The notes under the pieces are model-generated. The model was not told the DNA's origin. It worked only from the letters and a program-made list of their open reading frames with translations, and did no database searches. Made by a program: the position numbers and the translations under genes. Below, piece after piece: positions 39,901 to 51,900 of a stretch of DNA of 64,000 nucleotides. The stretch spans positions 16,492,001 to 16,556,000 of the forward strand of contig NC_083714.1 in assembly GCF_033118175.1 (NCBI RefSeq), in the 5' to 3' direction. Within the stretch, counting starts at the first letter, position 1. Every line of letters starts with the position of its first letter. The stretch comes from Dama dama (taxonomy: Eukaryota; Chordata; Mammalia; Artiodactyla; Cervidae).

Positions 39901-42900
39901 AGTCTGTGTCAAGCTGAAGCCAAGTTCAATCCAAAGTTATGAATAGACATCAGTTCTGGGTAAGCTGAGCAAACTGATTGGTAAAAGAAGAGAACACAGT
40001 GGCAGAAATCAGATACACCATGAAGGGAAACTCCATACTGCTCCTGAAAGAGTTAGGGAATTCAGTCCTTGTTAATGGCTTTCCAGTTCCACTTTTCTTT
40101 TTTTTTTTTTTTCATTTATTTTTATCACTTGCCTTATGTTATAATAAATTCCCTTTTCATTGGAGAACTCAAGTCTCCGCTACTTACAACCAAGAGAGTC
40201 TAACTACAAGAAAACTATACTTGAGTGCTACATCACAGGTCATGGGACGATCACCTACCACGAGTGTGGATGCAGAACCTAACACAGTATAGAGCCCCCA
40301 CAAAGCAGATATTTGATTAATGGTGACTAACTGGCATATTTAGAGGTTCCAGAAAGGTTCCAGACAGTGAAAGGCAGGCTGCTCCAGGGACTGCTAGCCT
40401 CACCTTTGCTTCTCTCCTCACTGAGGAAGATTTTATGTACACTCTGAGAAGCTAATAAGCCCACTTTGCCTTCAGCTGAAGCCTTTTCAAAGAAGGTCTT
40501 AACATACTCGCTAAGCTTGTTAGCAACATGGCAATATGAGCTGTTCTCAATATTCAGTGAAGCCAGAGAAAAAGATATGGACCTAAAGAAAAAACAAGAA
40601 GAGTTTAAATAGGAAAACAGAAAGAACTTTCTGATGGTGAGAGAGGGTTGAGAAACTAAAAAGAATGACCAATTAAGGTTAGAAATTCCCTTCAGTGGAA
40701 TGATTAAAATTAGAAGACATTCTTATCTGTCCGATAGTCTTAAAGGAAATGAAACTGGTCACTCAAAAGACTTTTCTAGGCTCTGGAATTTATCCAGTGG
40801 CAATGGAACAGCACTCATTTTTTTCTTACCACAGATAAACTGAAATCATATGATACGAAGAGTTATGCACCAAAGTATGTGATCCCAGAGTATACACAAT
40901 GGGTTAAGGACAGAATTGGAAATGAAACCTCAGCCTTTTCCTGCTTTCAGAGTCTACCCTTTGAGAGAAGAGTTAGTAAAAAATGAGCTTTTCCACACAG
41001 AGTAGGAAGAAAAAAACACATGTTTATAAAAGAACAGCAGTTCTGTATTCCAGCCTCCACACTCAGATCTCTGGGACGGGCATGAGCTCTGACTTTTCAA
41101 GCAGGGGCGTGTGTTAGCTAAATGCCTTTCCTGACATGGCAGGAGGAACCTACCACCTTCTTCAGCCCTCCTGCTCCTTAGACCTTACCATGCTGAGAAG
41201 TTCAAGTCACAGATCACCTTTTCCAGGAAACCTTTCCTCACCATCCCCAGTGCCTACCCCAAGCAAAGTTACATATTCCTTCCCTCTGCTCCAGAAATAC
41301 CCTGTGCTTACTTCTGTGATCAGAATATTCTGTGATATAAGCCCTTAAAACTGCTGCCTGCTTTCATTACTGGACTGTGCATTCCTTGAAGGCAGGTACC
41401 ATATTTATCTTCAACTATGTATCCTTGTTACCTACTTATTACCTGGTATGTAATAAGTGCTCAATAAATGTACCTGTGTCAGAGTATGCTCTGCCTATCT
41501 AACAGACAGCTTCTTTTGCTCCCACTTCCCAAGGGGGGAGCCTTCTGAAAGGATCTCCATGGTAGAGATGAGAGGTCATCCTAGACACTCAATACAGGTA
41601 CAGAATTTTAGAGAAGGAAAGGCGTTCGGAGAGTACCTACTCCAGTCCCTCTCCATTACAGATATGGGTGCTGAGACCAGAGAGGGAAAGCAATTTACTC
41701 AAGGTCGCAGAGCCAGTTGCTGGCAATGCTGTTCTTACTAATAAGAGAGATCCTTAGAAGTGCTGTTCTTCTAGAGGCAGGTGTCCAGAAATGATCACTT
41801 TTTGGCAACAGTATCTATAGTAGGCACTAGGAATCTTATAGGCATTAAGATTCAGAGAAACAGCAGGATGGCTTAAGAGAACAATACAATATTATATACC
41901 TGAAAGTTGCTAAGAGAGTAGATCTTAAATGATCTCACCACAAAATAATTATGTAAGGCGATTTCTGTGTTCTCTAACCTTATCATGATAATCCTTTCAC
42001 AATGTACATCAAATCAGTGTATTGTACACCTTACACTTACACAATGTTATGTCAATTGTATTTCAATGAAGCTGGGGAAAAAGAGAGGGAGAAAGAGATT
42101 GGGTTCTGTAGTCCCTAGACCTAATTTCAAATTCCAGCTCTGCCCCCTAGAGGCTGTGTGACTTTGGCAAGTTACTTAATCTCTCTGTGCCTCAGTCACC
42201 TCATCTTTAAAATGGGAATAATAGTACTGTAACTTATAGGGCTGTTTCAAAAAGTAGTACTCATAAAGTTTCCAGGCACATAGAATGTGCTTAATAAAGA
42301 TTTATTACTATTATTAAACATCAGCCTCTTCCTCTGGCTCTTCCCTAACTTTCTACTTATATTCTCCATGCTAATTTCTTCCTCACATTTTTGTCCTCAT
42401 AACAGCTGAAAAGTCAAAAGCTGAACAAGGCTTGATTTTAAAGTCACCTGCTTGGAGTTGTTTTCTTGCAATTTTTCTCAGTCACCAAGCCAGAAAGCAG
42501 GAATCTGCCAGGTATGTGTTCTGCCCCAGTGTAGGTGGCCACATGCTCTTCTCAACCTGCCCTACCACCCCTCCCATCCCCCATTCTCCCTCCTGCCTTT
42601 CAGACAGGTGAACACAATAGGTTATAAACATACTTCATGGACTTGTAACATACAAGTGCATACTTTATTGCACTTGTAACAGAGGATTATATCACATTTG
42701 ATCATAGATGGATAAAGATGTCCAAGGAGACATATTATTTTAAAAAACAAAGTCACAGGGTAATTTATCCTCATTGTTGAACGGTTCTGTGAAGACCCAC
42801 AAGATATTCTAGAACTAACACTCAAAAAAGATGTCCTTTTCATTATAGGGGACTGGAATGCAAAAGTAGGAAGTCAAGAGACACCTGGAATAACAGGCAA

Positions 42901-45900
42901 ATTTGGCCTTGGAGTACAAAATGAAGCAGGTCAAAGGCTAACAGAGGTTTGCCAAGAGAATGCACTGGTCACAACAAACACCCTCTTCCAACAACACAAG
43001 AGAAGGCTCTACACATGGACATCACCAGACGGTCAATATTGAAATCAGATTGATTATATTCCTTGCAGCCAAAGATGGAGAAGCTCTATACAGTCAGCAA
43101 AAACAAGACTGAGAGCTGACTGTGATTCTGATGATGAACTCCTTATTGGCAAATTCAGAATTAAACTGAAGAAAGTAGGGAAAACCAATGAGCCATTCAG
43201 GTATGACCTAAATCAAATCCCTTATGATTATACAGTGGAAGTAACAAATAGATTCAAGGGATTAGATCTGATAGACAGAGTGCCTGAAGAACTATGGACG
43301 GAGGTACATGACATTGTACAGGAGGCAGGGATCAAAATCATCCCCAAGAAAAAGAAATGCAAAGAGGCAAAATGGTTGTCTGAGGAGGCCTTACAAATAA
43401 CTGAGCAAAGAAGAGAAGTGAAAGGCAAAGGAGAAAAGGAAAGATATACCCATCTGAATGCAGAGTTCCAAAGAACAGCAAGGAGAGATAAGAAAGCCTT
43501 CCTCAGCGATCAATGCAAAGAAGTAGAGGAAAACAATAGAATGGGAAAGACTAGAGATCACTTCAAGAAAATTAGAGATATCAAGGGAACATTTCATGCA
43601 AAGATGGGCACAATAAAGGACAGAAATGGTATGGACTTAACAGAAGCAGAAGATATTAAGAAGAGGTGGCAAGAATACACAGAAGAACTATACAAAAAAG
43701 ATCTTCATGACTCAGATAACCATGATGGTGTGATCACTCACCTAGAGCCACACATCCTGGAATGTGAACTCAAGTGGGCTGTAGGAAGCATCATTATGAA
43801 CAAAGGAGGTGATGGAATTCCAGTTGAACTATTTCAAATCCTAAAAGATGAGGCTGTGAAAGTGCTGCCCTCAATATGCCAGCAATTTGGAAAACTCAGC
43901 AGTGGCCACAGAACTGGAAAATATCAATTTTCATTCCAATCCCAAAGAAAGGCAGTGCCAAAGAATGTTCAAACTATCCCACAATTGCACTCATCTCACA
44001 CGCTAGCAAAGTAATGCTCAAAATTCTCCAAGCCAGGCTTCAACAGTACATGAACCGTGAACTTCCAGATGTTCAAGCTGGATTTAGAAAAGGCAGAGGA
44101 ACCAGAGATCAAATTGCTAGCATCCATTGGATCATCAAAAAAGCAAGAGAGTTCCAGAAAAACATCTATTTCTGCTTTATTGACTACACCAAAGCCTTTG
44201 ATTGTGTGAATCACAACAAACTGGAAAATTCTTGAAGAGATGGGAATACCAGACTACCTGACCTGACTCTTGAGAAATCTGTATGCAGATCAAGAAGCAA
44301 CAGTTAGAACTGGACATGGAACAACAGACTGGTTCCAAATAGGGAAAGGAGTACGTCAAGGCTGTATATTGTCAACCTGCTTATTTAACTTTTATGCAGA
44401 GTACATCATGTGAAATGCTGGGCTGGAAGAAGCACAAGCTGGAATCAAGATTGCCGGGAGAAATATCAATAACCTCAGATATGCAGATGACACCACCCTT
44501 ATGGCAGAAAGGGAAGAAGAACTAAAGAGCCTCTTGAGGAAAGTGAAAGAGCAGAGTGAAAAAGCTGGTTTAAAGTTCAACATTCAGAAAACTAAGATCA
44601 TGGCATCCAGTCCCACCATGCATGCATGCATGCCAAGTCGCTTCAGTCGTGTCTGACCCTGTGCGACCCTATGGACAGCAGCCCACCAGCCTCCTCCATC
44701 CACAGGATTCTCCAGGCAAGAATACTGGAGTGGGCTGCCATTTCCTTTTCCACCAGTCCCATCATTTCATGGCAAATAAATGGGGAAACAATGGAGACAG
44801 TGAGGGACTTTATTTTGGGGGGCTCCCAAATCACTGCAGATGGTGACTGCAGTTATGAAATTAAAAGACGCTTGTTCCTTGGAAGAATAGCTATGACCAA
44901 CCTAGACAGCATATTAAGAAGCAGAGACATTACTTTGCCAACAAAGGGTCTATCTAGTCAAAGCTATGGTTTTTCCTGTATTCATATACGGATGTGAGAG
45001 TTAGACTATAAAGAAAGCTGAGTGGCAAAGAATTGACGCTTTTGAACTGTGGTGTTGGAGAATACTCTTGAGAATCATTTGGACTGCAAGGAGATCCAAC
45101 CAGTCCATCCTAAAGGAAATCAGTCCTGAGTGTTCATTGGAAGGACTGATGCTGAAGCTGAAACTCCAATACTTTGGCCACTTGATGGGAAGAACTGACT
45201 CATTTGAAAAGACTCTGATGCTGGGAAAGATTGAAGGCAGGAGGAGAAGGGAATGACAGAGGATGAGATGGTTGGATGGCATCACCAACCTCATGGACAT
45301 GAGTTTGAGTAAACTCCGAGAGTTGGCGATGGATAGGGAGGCCTATCCATGGATAGGTATGCTGCAGTCCATGGGGTTGCAAAGAGTCGGACACAACTGA
45401 GCAACTGAACTGAACTGAATACCTGTCCCCTGGAGAAGGAAATGGCAACCCATTCCAAAACAGCGGAGCCTGGCAGGCTACAGTCCATGGTGTCGCAAAG
45501 TCAGACATGACTTAGCGACTAAACACATACTTGTCTCCAACAGTTATAATCAATTTGGGATGTGAAGATGTGCTTCAAATAGTAACATAGAAGTCATTTT
45601 CCAGTGACAAGCCCTGCCACCTTCTGGAAGACTGGGGGCTTATTAAAAATATAGATTCTTGAACTTCACCCTCAGGTATTTGATTCAGTAACTGTAGCCC
45701 AAGAATATGCATTTCAAAAACACCCTCATGATGCTGATGCCTCAGGTTCTGGTACCAACATTTGAGAAAAACACCACTAAAAATATGAAAAGCAGGAGCT
45801 CTGGTGATAGAGAAAATTAGTTTAAATCTCAGCCCTGCCATGTATGAGCTGTAGCCCTGGCTCCTACTTTTCTATGTGTCATTCCTAACTAAGGATTTAC

Positions 45901-48900
45901 TGCTCCTCCAGCCACGTATGCCCCTTGGAGAAGTCTGTCCCAACTGCACATGCTCAGCTGGGTACTTCCCTATTCTCACCTATTTCTAGAAAGGGAAAGC
46001 CCTTTAGAGTGTGTTACTATCCTTACTCCCCCACAGCTCATGTGCAGATGACCAGTGGGTGGCCATCCTGTTTCCCCTCTTCAACGGCTCCTTCCACAAG
46101 AATCCCATCACAAAATGTACCAAGTGTCCTCCCCAAACATGGTTGCTATAGTTTTCGATCATTGCTCTGACCAAGCCGAGGTCTGGAATTAGACACTTTA
46201 CTTGACTTCAGCCCTTGTGGAATCTCAACGCCAATACAAATGTTTGTGCATATGATCTCGGACAGACCTCAGAACCCTCTCTTCTGCTGCAATCCTAGCT
46301 GTCCTGAATCTTCCCCTGCTGCCAGAATTACAACTTCCCCGTATTTCAACAGCTGTGTAATCCCCTCCCAGCTGCACATTCTCAATTAGGTGGATGCCTA
46401 GTCTTTGTCTCCGGGCAGAGAAAACCTCCTCAACTGGCTGTTATGAACCCCCTTTGCCCATCATCCCTCCCAATCACAAGTGCAACTATTGGGTGAGCAG
46501 TCATTTTGTTACACTTCACACTCCACTCTCAAATATCTGTCCTAATATGGCTATTTGGTAGTTTGAATTTACTACCTTGAGCAGAAGTCTAGTCTGGGTT
46601 AATTTGTTATTAATTTGTTCAATTTATGGCTCTTGTAGCAACTTTAGCTCAAACATAGTGGAAAATTTATGTTTGTGGTCCAACTATATCTCAGCTTTCC
46701 CTTCCCAGGGAACTCCCCCACTCAACTCTCCTATTCATTTCACTGCATATTCTCTCTCCAAGTTATAAGACAGTTCACCTCTCCTAGAGATTTTTAAAAT
46801 AGATCAGGGAGGCTTCACAGAGAGGCTGTACTTGACCTGGCCTTTTAGACATGGACAGACATTTGCAGGCAGAGATGGAAGAAAAGGGAATTCCAGAAAA
46901 AAAGCAACACTATGAGTGAAACTGAGCAGAGGTTCTCAAATGTTAGTGGGTACTGGAATCATGATGGGAAAATAACAAATAGATAACAAATCCAAGACAG
47001 TAGTTACCTTTGCTGTGGAGACAAGGGGATACGATCAGGGTATGAAGACTTCAACAACATCAGTAATAATCTATTCCTTAAGCCTTAGGATGCATATATC
47101 TGAAATATTTCATACTATACTTTCAAAAATAAGTCAGTCAGCCTGAGAGGCTATGTAGAATCCAGAGTGCCAGGCATCAGCTCTTATTCGGGAGATTTAG
47201 GAAGGCACTAAGGAATCTGCATTTAATAAGCACACCCAGGAAATTCTTATCTAAGTGCTTCATGGACCACTCTGAGAAACACTAAGATAGAACTTCCTCT
47301 CCAAAGAGATAAAGAAAAATCAATGACACCAGTGCATAAAGCCCAAGGCTGAGAGTCAGAGGGCCTCGATCATATTCTCTGCTCTGCTTCAAATCTTCTA
47401 CATGAGTCTTTGTTAATAGGTTAACTCCTTTAAACACCATTTCCCAAACAGAAAGCCACTTTTATAATCCTTGCTCAACATGGTAAAGATAAGTTAAATG
47501 ATGACTGATGACACTTTGGAAAGCTTTCCAGGAAATGCTTGGTTTGCAGAGAAGATAATGGTTTTTAAAAAAAACATCACCCTTTCCTTGAATCACATTC
47601 TCAGTGATCTGTCTCCAATGGCAATTTTCATTCAGCTTGAAGCATGTAGCATTAGGACCTTATGTGGAGCAAAACATTAGTGCCTGTCTGGATGTGTTGA
47701 ATTCTATCTGCTTAACTAAACCAAAACAAAAAACGTCCAGAGTGGTAGTTCTTACTTGGGTTGGGGAAAGGGAACACAGCACACACATCAGAGTCACTGG
47801 GGAGATTTTTAAAAAACATGTAGCCTTCCACCTGTTGCTATGTATATTAGTATGAGAAAGAGGGAGAGAGACCATTTTTTTAAGCACTCCAGGTGATTCT
47901 GATACATTCCCTGCTCTAGAAAGATTCTTGGCCTCCCTCAAGTAACCTGATCCAAGATCTTACACTTTTTCCTGCCAAGAGTTCTTTATATTTACTTCTC
48001 ACCTATTTCTTCTTCGGTTAGCTCTCACTGAAGGTAGAGGATAACTCACAAGCATGTTGCATGTGTATACACAGGGGAATGTAAATAATGACCTTGTTCT
48101 CAGGGATCAGGGGCCAGCTGGCTGGAAACCTCAGCATCCCCAGGGTTGAAATAATCTCCTGACCAGATGTTTCCTTCCCCGGTTAGAGGAGGGCATGAAG
48201 GTCCCAGTGGAAGGCTCTCTGGACCCTACACTTGTCCAGCTGGATCGGCTGCAGGTGGAGCAAATAGGACCCAAGGGCCCCATCAGGTCACCTTGCTGAA
48301 TCTGACTCAGGCCAGCAGTTCTTTATTTCTTCCTGTCTCTCCCATTTCCCACCGCTCATCTCTGTGGACAGCCGCCAAACTGGGGAACAAGAGTCAGGCA
48401 GAGGGGAGGGAGTAGTTCTTAATGGATACTCCATCTCTTCAGTGGTTTGGGGTCTGGCAGGGATAAACCAAACCTGAAACAAATGGGTTCCTCCCCCTGA
48501 TATATTTTGGTTAATGCACTAGCTCTGAGAAGCAGTCTGGCCTGGAGCAATGAAATCAATTTCCTTCGGTTGAACAACAGGCTTCAACTTAACCCCCACA
48601 GCTCTTTCTCATATGTCTTTTATCCGTGCAGCTCAAAACGCTCTTCAGGTTTGGCTTTCTGCCACTAACAGAGCCCATCTCTGAGGAGTGAGGCACAAGA
48701 TCTCTGAAGAACCTTGGATAATGGTTGTATGCCAAGGGGTGCCTAGAAAATATGATACATTCAAGCAGGCTTTACCATTCCTTCACATCTGATATAACCT
48801 TGACAGGCTCCAGTTTCTAAAAAGGAAATGAAAATGACTCTTAGTTGGCTGGTATTACAGATGGGGAAGTTGTGGAAATTCAGCCATCTGTCCAGTATTA

Positions 48901-51900
48901 TTCCCTTGCCCAAGGAGAAACCTTGTAGCACACCTTGGGTCTTAACTCTTTCCATGACTACTGTCAAATGGCATTTTATTCTTGAGTTTTAAAGATCCTC
49001 ATCTAAGCATAAACACTGTGACTATGTTCCTATGAGCAATAGCCAATGGGGAATATAAAATGGCAGAAATCATACGAGATGAAAATGATACTGATGTTTC
49101 TGTTGCCTCTGCATGACATCTGCCACTCAGTTAAAGTTCTTCCCCACTCAGTTCATGGGTGTCTAAGTCTCCATTGCATGCATGTGCGTGCTAAGTCCCT
49201 TCAGTCATGTCTGACTCTTTGTGACCCTATGGACCATGGCCCTCCAGGCTCCTCTGTCCATGGGATTCTGCAGGCAAGAATACTGGAGTAGCTTGCCATT
49301 TCCTTCTCTATGGTATCATCCCGACCCACAGACCTGCATCTCTTGTGTCTCCTACATTGGCAGTCAGGTTCTTTACCACCAGCACCACCTAGAAAGCCCA
49401 AGTCTCCATTACCTAGTCACATCTTCCTTCAACAATTTGAGTTTCTGGACCTCAAAGGTGAGATCAACCAAAATGTATTATATGGAGACCCACAGAGGTT
49501 TTGTGAAAGTCTCACTTAAGCCCAAGGTAGGAGGCAAGGTGGCTGTAGGAGCCAATGTTAATTCTTAGAGTCAGATGTAGACTGTTGCTACTGTCCTTCT
49601 TATTCCTACCAGTTAGCCCCTCCTCACTCTCTGCTGGAAACTCTTAGAAAAGCAAATGAAGCTAAGTTGTCACTCTCAAGTCAGAAGAGAAGAGAATTCA
49701 GGGTGCTAATACCCTTGAATGAAAGCCTGGAAAAAAGGAAAGGATGTGAATGAAGCCAGCTCTCATGTGACCAACTTATCCCAAAATATACCAGACATTG
49801 CCTTAGCCATATGTTCATTCTTTCTACCGTTACTGAATGCCTGCTATATGCCAGGCGCTGAGCTGGGCCCTGGGCTATAAATATGAGTTGTAAGAAGCAC
49901 TCCTTTCTCTGCCAGCTAAGTATCACTTCCTGAAATAATGAGCCCATAGAAGTACCAAGCTAGTCATAGTAAGCCCAAGAAAGCAGGTGAAAGGTGAGCC
50001 TACTTAAGACTCATTTGTAATATCTGTGGAGCCCACAAAGGGGGGCTAAAGTCATTGGTTTAGACCAGCCTTAGTAACCTGTTAGCTCTGTACCAGGGTT
50101 TTCAAGGGGAAGAGAGAAATTAATGTAATGACTTTCCAATGTGGCCAGAAAATCATTAGTAATGGGAAAGTTCATACATAAGGGAGATTAGAATGTTAAT
50201 TCAAATTTAAAATTTTTACAATGAGTCTAGGGAAAGAGGGAAACATCTTAACATCACCTTAACTGGCACAAAAAGAGAATCCGGTACTTTTCATAAGAAG
50301 GCAAGGAAATCATATCTTAGCTTAGGGTTTCTCAATCTTGGCACTATTGACATTTGGGACCAGATATTTCTTTGTTTTGGGGAGTAGGCAACTATTTTAT
50401 TTTTATGCATTGTGGTATATTTAACAGCATCCCTCATCTTTATCCACTGATTGTCAGTAGCACCCTCCCCAATTTGTGATAACCAAAAATGTCTCAAAGA
50501 CATTACCAAATGTCCTCTGCTGGTGGGGGTGAGGGGTGTAAAAAATCAGTCCCTGATGAGAAGCACTGTCTTAGGTCATCACTACCATTGCACTGCAAGG
50601 CTACTTGAATGCAGTCATCGGAGAGAAGAAGAAAATGAGGATCTGGGCTATCTTGCCAATGAACCAATTCAAGGAAAGAAGGAAAGTGAACATGAGAGAG
50701 GTCAGTCATTTGCTTACAGCCACAGGGCAACTTAACAAAAGAGCCAGAAGTGGGATCGAAGTTTCCTGGCTCCAGTCACCCACACTGTGCTGCTAATGGA
50801 GATGACAGTGATAATGAATAGGAATTCTAAAACTTTTCAGGAACAACAACAAACTTCAGCCATTGATTCTACCAGCACTTTTTTCCATTTCCCCATTCAG
50901 GTGTAAAAAATAGCTCATACATTCACACATATATCTGCCTGTGTGTCTAAACTTGCCTTTTTCCTCTCAGTTCAAATGAAACCACTCCCATTGCTTTCCT
51001 ACACTCTGCCATTTTTGCATTTTGTCCTTTCCTAGCCCATCCACACACTGCCAGCATCCCAGGTCTCCTGCACTAAATTTAGAGGCAGACTGAATGAGAG
51101 AAAAGATAAGTAGAGTGAGTCGGGGCCAGAGGAAACCTGAATAGACTGTTGATGGCTACCAGTCAGGGCTAGCCTTAGATGTTGCCAGATAAGTGGTCAA
51201 CTGCAGTCTGCCTGGTAGCTAGCATTTCACTATTAGAGATGTATTTTTTTGGTGAGGACTGCATATTAAACTCATTTAGTAATTAGAACCTTTGTGTATG
51301 TGTTAATCAGATCACGGTCCTCAGATAACTACCAGCGATCAGGGATCTTAGAGGTCAAGTTTATTTGGGAACTGTAATACTGGAGTATCGGAGAAGGCAA
51401 TGGGACCCCACTCCAGTTCTCTTGCCTGGTTTCCAGGATGGAGGAGCGTGGTAGGCTGCAGTCCATGGGGTCGCTAAGAGCCGGACACGACTGAGCGAAT
51501 TCACCTTCACTTTTCACTTTCATGCGCTGGAGAAGGAAATGGCAACCCACTCCAGTGTTCTTGCCTGGAGAATCCCAGGGACAGGGGAGCCTGGTGGGCT
51601 GCCGTCTATGGGGTTGCACAGAGTCGGACACGACTGAAGTGACTTAGCAGCAGTAGCAATACTGGAGTATAGAGTTGTATACCATACTAGTAGTATACTA
51701 GAGTTGCTTCCTCTGCAAAGCAGACCTGGATAATATGTTAAATGGGCACTCTGCAGGAAAAAGAATGTGATGAAAATCAGGGCCAAAAAAACAGATATCA
51801 ACTCTGCCTGCTAGCCAATCTTGCTGTGAATAAAACCCTGATGTAGATTGCACTTTGGGGAGTCCCAGACCAGGTATCTCAAAGGATCTCCCTTTCAGAG

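Larger units (their letters stand above)
42774..45420 (+). mobile_element. BovB (RTE) LINE, longest copy in the window (2.6 kb, SINE inserted)
   Basis: It runs from the endonuclease C-terminal region (GTTGAACGGTTCTGTGAAGA, then ggggactggaatgcaaaagt) through RT to the tail GAACTGAACTGAAT. RT motif YADD is at 44480-44491. A BOV-A2 monomer splits it at 44616-44752. Two long open frames remain (43235-44014 and 43876-44235), offset from each other. No target duplication was found. It is antisense to LHFPL1. Confidence 0.95.

Noticed and set aside
41136..41348. Small coding exon at the 70-codon frame
   Set aside because: It overlaps an L2 3' end and has no splice context or recognisable domain.
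45423..45530. Bov-tA fragment and BovB as one composite transposed unit
   Set aside because: No common target duplication encloses both; a deletion joining two insertions explains the junction more simply.
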